Part shown: piece after piece, positions 1 through 11,642 of the stretch
Layout of the letters: the number at the start of each line of letters is the position of its first letter
Position numbering within the stretch: the stretch's first letter is position 1
Source: Isoetes taiwanensis
Taxonomy: Eukaryota; Streptophyta; Lycopodiopsida; Isoetales; Isoetaceae
DNA: 64,000 bases
Direction: 5' to 3'
Assembly (NCBI GenBank): GCA_021234155.1
Contig: JAJEKV010000002.1
Location: forward strand, 25,724,617-25,788,616
The notes under the pieces: model-generated
Told to the model about the DNA's origin: nothing
The model's database searches: none
What the model saw: the letters and a program-made list of their open reading frames with translations, nothing else
Program-made: the position numbers and the translations under genes

Positions 1-1826
1 AATCCAATGCTTTATAAAAAGAAGTTGCAGGATTTTCTGTTTATACAAAGTTTTCCACACATATTTACCGCTAAAGCATAACCTTGAAGAAGCAAATTTT
101 TACATCCAAGCCCTCCTTTATTCTTCTTCTGAGTAACATAATTCCAGTTGACCATATGATTTTTACCCCAAATAAAGTTTCTTACTATTCTCTCAATCAT
201 TTGGTAAATGCATTTAGGAGCCGTAAGAAAATGAGGAGAAATAAATGTGAGAACTAGAGAGAACAGAGTTAGCAATAATTGTTCTACCAGCCAAAGAGAG
301 ACAGCTCCCATAGTTATTGAGCTTCCTTCTTATTTTAGAAACAATAGGGGACCACAAATTTTTGACTGAAGCATCCAAAGATAAGGGCATACCAAGAAGA
401 GTAGTAGAATGACTAAAGTCGAAGCATTTGATACCAAGGATGTCAAGTCTATTAGACTCCCCTAAGATGACACATTTATGCTGATTTAGGTAGATGCCAG
501 AAGCTACACTAAATCCTTTAATGGTGTTCAAGAAGAATTCAATGTTATTAATGTCATTCTTCAGAAAGCTAAATGAATCATCTGCATATTGCATTAAGGA
601 TAATTGGTTCACATTATCAGGTAGCCATAGACCTTCAATATTTCCTGCTTGCTGATGGTATTGAATTACCCTTGTTAGCATTTCAGCAACAATAATAAAA
701 AGATAAGGTGCCAGAGGACAACCCTGCCTGACACCTTTGTTCAAAGGGAAGAATTTGATTGGAGAACCATTTATTAGAGTAGAAGACTGAGATCTTATGT
801 TAAGACCCATAATGAGATCAATCAATTTGGCAGGAAATCCAATTTTCTGGAGGGATAGGATGAGGAAGTCCCATCTAACAAAGTATCAAAGGCTTTAGAA
901 AGTCTAGCTTCAATAAAACACAGTTTTGGTTTGAAAGCTTAGCCCAATGCATGCCCTCCATTGCTTTGCAATATAGTTATCAAGAATAAACCTTGTTGGA
1001 TAAAAAGGCGATTGTTTGAGACTAATATTTTATGAAGGAAACATTTGATTACATTTGGCTATGATCTTTGCACGTGAGCTTGTAAGTTGTATTAGTCAAT
1101 GAAATAGGCCTCCAGTCACTAAAAGTCTCGGGATTGTCAATTTTAGGAATAAGGGAGATAAAACCAGAGGATAAAGCGAGGTGCAAAATGATTGGATGAC
1201 CGAAACCATTAATCATGTGAATCAAATCTTGCTTAATAAGATCCCAAAATTTAATATAAAATTCTGGTGGAAGGCCATCCGGGGCGGGACTTTTACCCTT
1301 AGCCAAAGCTAAACAAGATTAGTTTGATCTCCTCTCTTCAAGGCAATCTTGAAATTTGATCACTTAAAGGGTTGACAATATTATTATGTAAAGAGTTAAG
1401 AATATCCAAGAAACCCTTTGCCTCAAAGATTATCCCAATTGATATCTTGTTGATTAGAGAAAATAGAAGAATATTTTGAGTATAAAAACTCGAAATACCC
1501 TTAGGATCATTAATAATCATGCCATTGTCATCTCGGATGGATGAGAGTGCTTTTTATAATCCTATTCCCCGCAATTCTAAAAAGAACTTGGAATTGCAAT
1601 TATCCATATGATTGTGAAATTTGATCTTGCTTTTCATGGCAGCCCCTTTGGCTTCAAATTCTTCAATATTCTTAATGTCATGCTCCAGATCTTCCTCAAT
1701 ATGATGCAGAGAAAGATTTAAAGGGTCAGTCTGCAGTTTAGATCTGACTTCTTTCATGGCAATCAGAAGATTGTTTTTTGTGTTTCTCTTCTGATCTTGC
1801 GAGATTTGCACCAACCTTTGATCCAT
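1..1826 (-). pseudogene. LINE A reverse transcriptase, broken ORF2 3' half
   Basis: Reading leftwards, the RT domain begins with a GKSPAPDGLPPEFY motif (near 1295), then SLIPKIDNPETFSDWRPISL (near 1150), RQGCPLAPYLF (near 740-710) and the catalytic MQYADDSFSFL (near 595-570). A thumb-like stretch with an AGRTIIANSVL motif follows, then a FIWG motif near 170. These motifs fall in several frames separated by stops, so the domain is not translatable as it stands. The RNase-like and zf-RVT end is outside the window. It belongs to the same family as copy C at 15.7-18.6 kb. Confidence 0.85.
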
Positions 1827-1844
1827 GTTTTAGCAGCCTTAATG

Positions 1845-2636
1845 TTAGAATAAAAGGATTTCATAGAGATTTTCCCGGACTCTCGGCAGATTGCTATAAA
1901 ACTCTCTAAAATCAGTACAGAATTTATCATTGCTCAGAATGGAGCAATTTAACTTGAATGGAATGTTCCCTTGTCTCAAAATGTTCAGAGAATGTTTTGT
2001 TTGGAAGAACTGAGGCTGGTGGTCAGATATAGAGGTACTCTCATCACTGAAAACAACACTATTGTCCCAAAAAGGTAACTCAGAATTTTTAATATAAAAT
2101 CTGTCTAAGGCACAATAGACTCTGGAATGGCCATCTTGTTTATTTGACCATGTAAATTTAGCAGTGGAAGAAGGGATATAACTGAAAAGATGAGAGTCTA
2201 ACAGAGATTCCCAATTTTCTTTTTCTTTGACAGTCATGCTAAAGTTATTGTTTGACTTGAATTCAGCAGAGGGCGTGTTATTGAAATCACCAGCTAGGAT
2301 CCAGGTAACTGAATTGTGATCTTGTAGCCAGGTATTAATCTGAGGCCAAATTAATTCTCTATCTCTTGAATTGGTCGAGGCATAGATATTCACAACCCCA
2401 AAGAAAGAATTTGAGATATTAAAGATCACTGCTTGCCATCTATTACAAGGACTATTATAAAGAGTGGAATATTTGAGATTTCTCCAAATTATGCAAAGAC
2501 CCCCAGAAGTGTTAGAGGCCTCAATCCAGATAGAAGACAGACCTGGAGCAATCCAATCAGCTAGATTTGAACACTCAAAGTTGGGGAGTCTCAACTCTTG
2601 AAGCATAATAATATCTGCCCTATATTCTCTAATCAC
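1845..2636 (-). pseudogene. LINE A EEP endonuclease domain
   Basis: An open frame of about 263 codons encodes the endonuclease/exonuclease/phosphatase fold of L1 ORF2, which nicks target DNA to prime reverse transcription. Visible signatures are MLQELRLP near the start (the metal-binding Glu of the family), WILAGDFNNTP in the middle, a degenerate ALDRFYI motif and SDHQPQ near the end. The frame ends before the RT, so it is separated from the downstream domain by frameshifts. Its first strand-conserved residues lie just upstream in broken sequence. Confidence 0.85.
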
Positions 2637-2751
2637 ATGAAATGGCCCTCCTTCTCTTAAGGGGACCTTTGATTCCTCTTAAATTCCAAGATAGAATCTT
2701 CATTGGAATAACCAAGATAATATGAAGATGATCAATCTAGGATTTGAAAAT

Positions 2752-5257
2752 CTATTTGGATTTGTTCCTGGTATTACTTGCAGGGGTACCTAGATTATTA
2801 AGAATTCTATTTGAATGCTTAATTTTAGCTTTATTTTTAACCTTCCCTTTTTTAGATTTAGGATTGGCAGATAGAGTAGAGGATGAGGAAATTAACAAGT
2901 AAGAGTCATCTTCCCATGAATCATTATTAGCAATATTTAAAGCACTATTGTTGAGTTCATTTTCTTTATCAGAAATATCAATATCAGAGTTTACCTGGTC
3001 AGATACATGAGAGCAACTCCAGAATTTAGATCCACAGCAAGGACTTTGGTTTGAACTTGTGTCAACATTAACAAATGATGATGCTGAAATTAAACTATTA
3101 TCAATGGGGTTTAGAACTTGCCTGGATATTGCCACATCATCAATTTTGTTGTCAACAGATAATTCCTGAGCTTTGTGAATTGATTCCTTATCTTGAAAGT
3201 CATTTTCCTTATTTGCCTTATTTGCCTGCCCTATATTCATCTCAACTGTACCAGTCAAGTTCTCTATTCTATTGAACTGCCTGTTCTTATCACAATTTCC
3301 AGAATCCTGAATTGAGTTTTTACTGCCATCTGTCTCATCTTGAGGGACTGAGGTTTCTTTAGGAAAATCTTGACCACCAACTTCCACATGCAACTCTGCT
3401 AGCTGTGAGCTACTTGATTGGAGATATAACTAGAGAAAGAAGGGTTTTCATGGTGAGAAGGATTGACAGAGTGAAGGTGAGAGTCAGATAGGTCAATGAG
3501 TGGTTGAGAAGGTGGGGGAGGTGGGGGATCAAAAGTGATAGGATGAATGGGAATTGGCACAGTAGAGGGTAGATTTACAACTGTGGATGGATCCACCATA
3601 CTGTCTGCAACATTGTCATTTAGATGAGCTAGGATACCAAAGTTATTCGAACATTGGATTTTGCTTGAGGTTTCTGCTTTTCCAAAATTAACATTATCAG
3701 AAATATTGCTTTCAATAATTAATGACTCTTCTTTATCCCTTGAAGTCTGTGGATTGCAACCGAGAGTTGAGTGACAAATTTGTTTGGGATTATCCTGGAT
3801 CTTAATCCCAACATGTCTCACTGTTGCAACCTTTTTGGAGTCCAACAAAATACCTTGAAGGGTTTGATGCAGATCAATTTGTTTTTTCTGAGATGAGTGC
3901 TGAAGTGGAGCTTTACCCTTAGGATCAAATTTATTTTGTGCTCTGCTGATCACCTCAGATTTCTTAAGTGACATCCCATTGTCCAATTGTTTACTGCTGT
4001 CATTGCTGAAGAAGTGAACACCCTTATTTAGAACTTTGATTGTTGAGGGTGCAAGCTTGAAAGAAGATGAAAATTTCTTGTGCACAAAGTTAGCATCTGC
4101 ATCTTCTTTTTCTGACAGTTGTTTCTGCTTGAATTCCCTTTTTTTGAGAATTCTTTTTTTGCTACCATTGACTCTTGTATATGGGATCCAGTCTTGAAGC
4201 TTGAAATTGTTGTAGTTAACATCCTTTACTTGATCCTGCTGAGGGTGAAAAGCCACATCTCCTAAATGATACTGATTTGTGTGAGCCACTGCATTCTGCT
4301 TTTGCCATTGCTTTGAAGGATGACTGAAGTTATTAGTGTTTTCCTTGTCTCTATTTAGATCCCCCTGTAATTCTCCTTGAACCTGACTTCCAGAATCTTT
4401 GAATTCCTTAATACTGCATTTTGAGTGAATGAAGTGCCTGGTTTTGCAATTCTGGCAGAAATTTGGCAATCCTACCCATCTTAGGTTTAAGGTCATAGGT
4501 TTGCCAAAGAAATCAATGAGGGGGATGGATGTAGGAATTGGCTTAGAGATATCAAGCTGGATATAGCATTTAGGAGGCTTATATGGAGCAAATTCAGAGG
4601 AAATGAAGGTTCCAAAGGTGTTAAAGATTTTAGAAAAACAATCTTCATTCCAATAAATAGGGGAGAGATTATTCATGCTTACAGATGCAATGAAGAATTT
4701 CCCAAATTCACTAGTAGGAAGAGAGGGATCCCATTTAATAAATGAGATCCGAAAGTGTTGAAGGTCGAGTGCCCCAGTTTAAGCATGAAATTTGCAGTTC
4801 TGCTATTGCCACATTCCACAAGCAAGTAAGGATAGTTAAGCCAGTAAATAGAGTTTATAACTATACCATTATTTAATCTTAGCAAATGATCCCAGAGTTG
4901 TTGAATATTGACTCCAACTTTATCAATCAAAATGACAACAGCAGTGGAGGACAATGACTCAATTTTTGAAGCAATAGAGGAGTTATTCAAATGAATACCT
5001 TTGAAGAGTTGGAGGTCCGGTCGGGACAGGTATTGAAGGTTGTAAAATTCTTGCATTAGCTCATGATTGGAAAGAACTTGCTGCACTGGTCTTGGATCCC
5101 CATAGGGAAGGGGCACCCCATTTGCATCAAGGATCGGTGAGAAGCCATCAAATGCTGGATCTTTAGACAGATTATCCCAGTGGGGAACATCTCTGGAAAT
5201 GTGATGCATCTCTTTTGATAGAAAATTTAGGTCAGCAAAGTCTCCAAATTTAATCAC
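2752..5257 (-). pseudogene. LINE A ORF1, DUF4283-like with zinc knuckle, frameshifted
   Basis: This is the gag-like nucleic-acid-binding ORF1 of a plant L1. Three open stretches in different frames (5257-4679, 4676-3399, 3393-2752) read as one protein with one shift near 4,730 and another near 3,408. The middle part carries a plant L1 ORF1 block (PPKCYIQLDI, FFGKPMTLNLRWVGLP) and a zinc knuckle CQNCKTRHFIHSKC whose spacing differs slightly from the usual CX2CX4HX4C. The C-terminal half is Ser/Asn/Lys rich with a proline run near 3,510. It is non-functional as it stands. Confidence 0.75.
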
Positions 5258-5894
5258 CTTTGAGGGATCAGAATGAAAAGAGCTTAACTGTTTTTAGCGA
5301 GTCGCCTCTTTGGTCGGGAGCAAGATGCATAAACTTATGTAGAAGAATGAGGGAGTTGGCATTTAGGTTTTTTGAAATATTTGAATTTTTTGAAATTTCG
5401 GAAAAGTTGGCCATCAGGGAAAAAAAAGGGGGAAAAACAGGGTTCCAAGAAGAATAGAATAGGATCGACAAAGGGAGCAATTAAAGAAGACAAAGAAGAA
5501 AAAAGAAAGGCAATTGAAGGAAGCAAGATGAAAGAAAGGAAAACCAAATTAAAGCCAGAGAGAACAAAACCAGAGCCATTACTCTTGAGGTCAATCTGAG
5601 AACATCTTTACCATAATTTTGTTATCCACCCATTCACAAAAGACATGAAAGATAGCTGTTGGAGAAGAGTTATGCTTCCCTGTGAATTCAAGAACCCAAG
5701 ATTCAATGATTTCACTCTCGAATTCTTCTGAGCTAGGAGTGAAGGTGTATTCAACTTGAAAAAGGTGATCCGGGAATAGTTGATCGAGAATAAGATATTT
5801 CCACAGCTCAGAGAAGGGGCCTCGAAGAAAACCACAAGTAATTCTCTGCTCCTGTTTCAGAATTACAAAAAATTTACCATCCATATGAAGCTCC

Positions 5895-6520
5895 GATTAT
5901 GGGAAACACAGTAATGGGTATTTTTTGTGTGTGTTCTATGATCACATAGGTTGTTTGAGGTGTCATTATCACTATCACTATCAGAGTCACTAGAATATGC
6001 ATTATTTTAAGTAGGCCCTTGCTCAAATGGATCAAATTCTGATGAATTCTTGTGCTAGCCAATGCTAAAGTCTTGTTCATTGAAAACAACACTTAATCAC
6101 TGTCTGTCTTGTGGTAAGAACATACAATTTGTATCCTTAGCTAATTCAAGTGTGATCCAGCTGGAAAAGCCAAAAACATCGGTTTTCTCGACTTGAACCC
6201 TTAAAACATATTCTCTTCAAGATGAATTATCCCACATGCCTGAAGCAAATGAGGTGGCAAACAAATGAAAAATTACTGACCATAGTCATCAAAGCTAGTA
6301 AATGCTTAGCAATTGTCAGGCTCTTAACAATTGTCAAGCCAACAAAGCCAACCAATAATCTAACTTCATAAGCAGTGTAACCCAATATTATAATTACTAA
6401 ACTTGCAACATACTATAGAAGGTATTCAATGACACATACAAAACTTGCAACATCTACACGTGGTTATCAATCATGTAGTATGATTCCTTGTATTTTGTTT
6501 AAAAGCTCATGCGTCAAGAA
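5895..6520. other. AT-rich non-coding stretch
   Basis: I see no gene here. Short AT-rich open frames show no recognisable protein features. It forms the flank between LINE A and the SINE at 6.5-6.7 kb. Confidence 0.5.
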
Positions 6521-6524
6521 ATAT

Positions 6525-6700
6525 AGGATAAATAAATATAGATAGATATTATTTTAACGTCAATGGGAACCATATAATGGGCTACAAGACGGGTCTAAGT
6601 GCAAATCTGGACAGTCTCGAACTCGAGACCTATATGTTCTAAGACTACTGTATTATCTCTAGACCAAAGGGTAAGTCTTAGTCATTGTCGTGCTTTTGCC
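6525..6700 (-). mobile_element. tRNA-derived SINE (minus strand)
   Basis: On the minus strand an A-box-like TGGTCTAGAGAT (6667-6656) is followed about 30 nt later by a B-box-like GAGTTCGAGACTG (about 6625-6612). This is the internal RNA polymerase III promoter arrangement of tRNA-derived SINEs. The 3' part ends with a TTGACGTTAAAA-type motif followed by repeats of TATCTA. The same tail motif recurs at about 34170-34205 on the plus strand. There is no intact cloverleaf, so it is not a tRNA gene. Confidence 0.5.
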
Positions 6701-6932
6701 CATGACAGAAGTATTAGAACTATTCTTAGACAAACTTTGCATGATCTATGAACATATTCAGTTATTATAGCATTACTTATGTCTTTGGTCCATACGGTTT
6801 TGTCATCTTCAATTGAATTTTCGTGGCATAAGAATATTCTATGGCATATATGGAAAATTAATCAATTGCAGGATCATTTTTTTTTTTACCTTTGTCGTTT
6901 TGGGGAGGGCTATTAAGGATATTATTATGTAT

Positions 6933-6940
6933 TATATAAA
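6933..6940 (+). promoter_or_regulatory. Possible TATA box of the nsLTP-like gene
   Basis: TATATAAA lies about 200 bp upstream of the ATG at 7136, within an AT-rich region. Position and sequence fit a plant TATA box with a leader of about 170 nt, but AT-rich plant DNA offers many such matches. Confidence 0.3.
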
Positions 6941-7135
6941 TTTTATTGGATCAAAAACTACTTGCACTTTGTACATGAAACTTTTATGATAACAAAGTTG
7001 GTAAACAATTTTCGTTTTTAATTGCATGAGAATAGTATTTTGTTGCATAGAAAGAGTGCCACCTACTTGGCCTTACTTATTATTCATCTTCATCTTTCCA
7101 TGCTCTTCCTCCTTCATATTTGTTCCAAGTACGAG

Positions 7136-7423
7136 ATGAAGGGCCTTCTTATTATACTTCTTTTTGCGTGCATAAATTCTCTTATTGTAGCATCTTTGGC
7201 ACCAGCATCATCACCAACATCGGATTGTAATGGAAACAAAATAGTACAAGCGGTAGATCCTTGTTTTGGACATACTGGTGACACTACATGTTGTCCCTCT
7301 CTTCTACCATTAATGGATTGCTTTTGCTCCATTTTCATTTCTCCTTCTTTGGATGAGACGACTAGTCTATATGTTTACGATTATTTGCAAGATGTATGCA
7401 AAACAGATATATATTGTTTATAA
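7136..7423 (+). CDS. Small secreted 8-cysteine protein (nsLTP-like)
   Basis: The product is 95 residues with no intron. I chose the ATG at 7136 because it begins a clean signal peptide (MKGLLIILLFACINSLIVAS, then LA). The mature part has the pattern C-x11-C-x8-CC-x8-CxC-x23-C-x5-C, i.e. eight cysteines in the 8CM order of non-specific lipid transfer proteins and the prolamin superfamily, which fold as a four-helix bundle with four disulfides around a lipid-binding cavity. It is likely extracellular. A 36-codon upstream ORF starting at ATG 7026 ends with a TGA at 7137-7139 that overlaps this ATG (ATGA), which could reduce translation. The subtype is not clear. The frame is intact, unlike everything around it. 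nsLTP-like is inferred from cysteine spacing alone. Confidence 0.72.
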   Translation: MKGLLIILLFACINSLIVASLAPASSPTSDCNGNKIVQAVDPCFGHTGDTTCCPSLLPLMDCFCSIFISPSLDETTSLYVYDYLQDVCKTDIYCL

Positions 7424-8075
7424 GCTCAAGTTCATGATAAGTATCAAGGATAATTTAAGATATAAACTGACACATCATATAGATGTTAAGAAACAAAGAG
7501 AAATATATTCTAATAAAGTGTAAGCATGAGCTTTGAGGCTAGAAAATGCTTTGTCTTTTACCAAGCTACTTGAAAAATTAGTATGTTCACCTATCTTTCT
7601 CAACAAAAAATTGTGTTTGCACGTAGTTTGGAATTATAGTTAACATTAATGATTTCATTAAGTCACATCACTTTGCACAAATTTCACTTGAACTAAAATA
7701 TGTGTGACTTCTATACATATGCATGTTCGCTTTAAATTATCGTACATAGATTGATTAAGTGGGGGAGGCATAAATCATGTAGCAAAAGATTTGTAATGTG
7801 ATGACAATGTGTGTGAAGGAATCTCATGAGTCTTGTACATTCAATGTTTTCGGAAAATGTAACTTGATGATAGTGTGAAGAAAAGCCCCTCCTTTATTGA
7901 TTCACTTCATTAAGTTGATTCAATTCTCACTCTTAACTTAACTGATCTACTAAAGGCTTTGCAAAAAATATCTCTCAAATCAATGCTTTTAGTTGTCAGA
8001 ACTAGGCTTTGCAGGAATTTTTGTGTTGGGATTGCAGTTCTTGTTTGCTCTTAAGTTGAAAAAATAGTTGTTCTA
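7424..8075. other. Non-coding AT-rich spacer
   Basis: No gene was seen. The first part is presumably the 3' UTR and terminator region of the 8-cysteine gene; the rest is AT-rich flank of the Myb/SANT relic. Confidence 0.4.
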
Positions 8076-8959
8076 TTGCCTTTTGTAATGATGATGCATC
8101 TTACAGGCCCATTGCCTCATGAAATCAAAGATCTTCTTCCTTTTAGCTGCGTCTCTTTATTCTGCCTCCATCTTTTCTATTGTGGCCTTGTTAAATCTAT
8201 ATTTTCATCTACCCATGAAATAGGCGAAATACTTCATGGGTTTGATGGTTACGATGCATACGGCTACATGTCCCAAGATGGATACCCACCATTTCCTTAT
8301 ACACAGAGCCTTGAGGACTCTTTTTCTGAAGAAATACCTTCGTCCCAATCTAGTATGTTACCACCACCACTATTTCATTTTCCAATACGGTCTCCTACAC
8401 TTCCACAAAGGCCAATTGCAAGAAGATCACCCATTCCACCCGTTCTTGCACCTCCTGCTCATTCTTGTCCACCTATTCTAGAAAACATTGAAAATGCTCA
8501 ATCCTTAAACTCCACTGAAGATGTACCCGAGCCAAGCCAAAAAAAGAGAACCCGACGTAAAACCAAAGATACTGGTAAAACACCTGCTGGAGATGTGAAG
8601 CGAGGTAGAAGCACAAATTGGAAAGATAATTGGGTCGTAGGTCTAATTCATCTTCGTGGAGAGATGCACAATGAGTTCCTCGCCAAAGCGGGAAAGCAGG
8701 GCATTGACATATGGCAAAAGTTGTACTTACAACTTGTGTCGTGGAGAAGAAGAACACACCTTATGAGAAGGACAATGAAAAAGAGAATAGATAGATAGAG
8801 CCCAAGGGTGCAGCTTCTGAGGTGGCCCTTGCGATAAAAAGAATGACTGACATAAGCCAGAAAGCTCGAGATGACAACTTGGCTCTTAAAAAGGAAAAAT
8901 TAGACATGTTGAAGGGAAATTTTCAAAGCCTGCAAGGGCTTTTTGAAAAAATTAACTAG
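8076..8959 (+). pseudogene. Myb/SANT-like (trihelix) DNA-binding protein, broken
   Basis: The N-terminal part is Pro/Ser rich and contains a basic patch (KKRTRRKTKDTGK). The DNA-binding block follows (NWKDNWVVGLIHLRGEMH, then KAGKQGIDIWQKLYLQL), typical of plant Myb/SANT-like or trihelix proteins. After about 8,735 the frame shifts and a TAG interrupts the continuation, which then reads clearly as family C-terminus (EPKGAASEVALAIKRM, ISQKARDDNLALKKEKLDML) to a TAG at about 8,957. One frameshift plus one stop make it a pseudogene unless an unseen intron rescues it. LINE B inserted just downstream, in what would be its 3' region. Confidence 0.7.
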
Positions 8960-9011
8960 TGTTGTAGTTGTCTTTGCAAGAACATATTTTTGTCCTTCTT
9001 TGGTTTCAATA

Positions 9012-9028
9012 TAACCATTGTCAAGTAT
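9012..9028. repeat. Target-site duplication of LINE B, left copy
   Basis: The 17-base sequence TAACCATTGTCAAGTAT occurs here directly before the T-run and again at 15335-15351. A long duplication beside a poly(A) tail is the signature of target-primed reverse transcription by an L1. Confidence 0.9.
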
Positions 9029-9172
9029 TTTTTTTTTTTTTTGAGAGATAAAAAATAGACTTTATTTACTTTAAGGGAACGATACACAGCCACATGGCAG
9101 GGGTGCACCCATCTGCAAATCTGAGATGAGGATAGCTACATGGCTCCATCTTGAACTACTCTCTTGGACGTC

Positions 9173-10180
9173 CTAGTGTAGACTTAGGTAGGTGCCCCAT
9201 ATTTCAACCTTTACTTCTTCTTCGCTCTCAAACACTAGCCTGAATTTTTTTAGCCTTTCAAGTATCGTATGTAGAAGCTGATTTGGTGATATGACCTCTT
9301 GATTCTCCTTGAAGACTAAGGCATTTCTTCTTTTCCATATTGACCAGATTGTCCAGGCTCTAGCTATATGGAAGGCCACCTTCTTCATGGTGCACCAATC
9401 TAGGGGAAGGATACCCAACAACAGTTCCTTGGTACCTAATGGGTATTCAAAGCTGTCCAGGCTCCATGCCCATACTACTTGCAGCTTCTCACATTCCACC
9501 AGACAATGTTCAATGGATTCCTGTTCAGCCTCGCAAATGGGGCATAGTGGGCTGACTTTATTGTCCCATTTGGAGACTAGTTGATTGACCCTTGGAACCC
9601 TGTGTAACACTTGCCAAAGGAAAGCGTTTATCCGTGGGGGCAGATATTTCGGCCACGCATCTCTCCAAATGTTTTTAAGGTTTTCCTCTGTGATCACTAG
9701 TTCCCATTTGTTAGATATTGGAAGTACACCCTTAGTCCTCAAGCTTCTGTAACTTGATTTCACAAACTTGTTAGGCTGAATCGCGGGGTGCAGAACCCAT
9801 GGATTTTGGTCTCCTGTAGTTATAGTGTTTGGGAGTACTGTAGCCACACTTTCCCATATTGTTTTGTCTGCGTCCTTTAAGGCAAAACTAACCTGAAATT
9901 CTGCCCAACTGACTAACTGCTCTCCCTTGTACCACTGGGCACAGGAATCAATTCCACAATTTTTCCACCTCTTTACGATCCTTGCATCAGCCACCATACC
10001 TAAGGGGCCTTGTTTGTTGTGCAGTACCACTGGTACCCACCATGGAGGAGAAGTCTGTGCTTCGAACTTGTTGATGTCAAGTGTAAAAAGTTTTTTTATG
10101 ACTTGCCAAGCCGAAATTAGACCCTTCAGGAATGGAGATGCTTCTCTACATGGCTTAAGATCATAAAAAAGAGTGACCAT
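9173..10180 (-). pseudogene. LINE B ORF2 C-terminus with zf-RVT domain
   Basis: An open frame of 335 codons covers the end of L1 ORF2. It contains LPPRINAFLWQVLHRVPRVN and then a CPIC...EHCLVEC zinc-binding motif, the zf-RVT domain at the C-terminus of plant LINE reverse transcriptases. It is preceded by connection sequence with repeated Trp residues. A frameshift at about 10,150 separates it from the RT domain. It presumably helps nucleic-acid binding during reverse transcription. Confidence 0.88.
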
Positions 10181-11642
10181 GGAAGTGAGACTTTAACGGA
10201 GGGCTTACTATGCTTATATGAAGCTAATAGGGCCTGGTTGATGCAGTGCATACCTGGAGACTTCACCCTTTTCTGTAGGCTCGTCCATATGAATTTGGCT
10301 ATTAATACTTTGCTCTGTAATGATATGTCGACCATTCCTATTCCTCCTTCTGTCTTATCTCTCTTGCACTTCCACCAAACGATTTTGACCACTGCCCCTT
10401 CTTCGTTCCCTCCCCAGACAAAGTTGCGGATTAACCCTTCTAATTCTTGTGCCTTCTCCTTTGGGGCTAGTAAAATTGATGACGTATAGACATGAGTATT
10501 ACTTAACACGTGTTTTGCCACAGTGATCCGTCCTTCAAGTGAAAGCTTTGCCACCTTCCACCAATTTAAGTGTTTCTTCGTCCCATATTTGTGCATTAGC
10601 GATATTAATGCCCACTGGAATACCTAACAGGTTGGAATGCTCACCCTCTGGGATTATTTTCCATGGTAGGATTGTCAAGCATGCAGGATGCGGGTCTTCC
10701 AAAGGCCACTGTACTGCGCATTTTTTCCAATTTATGAGACAACCTGAGGCTATTGAGAAGGAGGCTAGTAATTTACCTGCACATGACAGGTTATCTTCCT
10801 CTGCCTCTATGAATAGAAATGTGTCGTCTGCGTATTGGTTACATATTTGTTGAGAGCCATCCAACATTTGTAGTCCCTGAATCATACCATCTGCAGAGGC
10901 TTGCATGAATATTTGTAAAAGTGCTTCTGCTGCAATGTTGAAGAGGAATGGGGCTAGGGGGCACCCTTGCCTGATGCCCCTCTTTATGTCAAATATTGGA
11001 GAGGGTTCACCTTGGAATAAGACTGAAGCTCGAGCAGATCGCAGAAGTTTCATGACCCCTTCTGTAAAAATATTTCCACAACCCAGCTTGAGCATCATTT
11101 TATGCAGAAAACTCCATCTGATACTGTCATAAGCTTTGGTAAATTCTAGCTTTAGATAGGCCACCTTTTATCTTGTTTTTCTAGCCCAATGTAAACCTTC
11201 AAATGCTGCTGCGACATTGCTCAGGATACTCCTACCTGGTAGAAAGCCAGATTGGGCTTGTGAGATGCCTTCAGCTAGAATTGGCTTGATCTTCTCTGCC
11301 ATAGCCTTAGCTATGATTTTATAGAAAGCGGATAAAAGTATGATGGGTCTCCAATCATTGATTGTGCTTGGTTCCTTACTCTTGGGAACTAAGGAGATAC
11401 ATCTTGTGTTCAATCTTGGGTTTGGATTTTCAGCTTGCCATAAAGTCTGTATATGTAGAGAAGATATCATTCTTGACCCATTCCCAATTGCTTTGATAGA
11501 ATTCTATGGAAATTCCATCCATACCCGGACATTTATCTTTACCCAGTAGAAAGGTGGCCTTTTGAAGGTCCTCTATAGAGAGGGGAAGACTTAGTATGTC
11601 TTGCTGACTAGAGTCTATTATAGGTGAGACTTTTGAGACCAC
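10126..11642 (-). pseudogene. LINE B reverse transcriptase domain, frameshifted
   Basis: RT motifs appear in order leftwards: GKDKCPGMDGISIEFYQSNW (near 11,550), a SLVPKSKEPSTINDWRPI block (near 11,370), QAQSGFLPGRSI (near 11,250), LEFTKAYDSIRW (near 11,140), RQGCPLAPFLF (near 10,960) and the catalytic NQYADDTFLFIEA (near 10,830). They are spread over three frames (11642-11430, 11470-11168, 11164-10535), followed by thumb sequence to 10126 with a RNFVWGG motif. The catalytic YADD is preserved although the frame is not. Confidence 0.9.

Larger units (their letters stand above)
1..5884 (-). mobile_element. L1-type LINE (copy A), cut by window start
   Basis: This is a non-LTR retrotransposon read on the minus strand, in the order ORF1 (about 5.26-2.75 kb), endonuclease (about 2.64-1.85 kb) and reverse transcriptase (about 1.83 kb to position 1). 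The order ORF1, EEP endonuclease, RT is the plant L1 layout. The 3' end lies outside the window. Every module is broken by frameshifts or stops, so the copy is dead. An A/G-rich stretch at 5,395-5,560 probably belongs to its 5' part. A further 97-codon open frame at 5884-5591 precedes ORF1 and may be the 5' leader; I do not recognise it. Confidence 0.85.
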
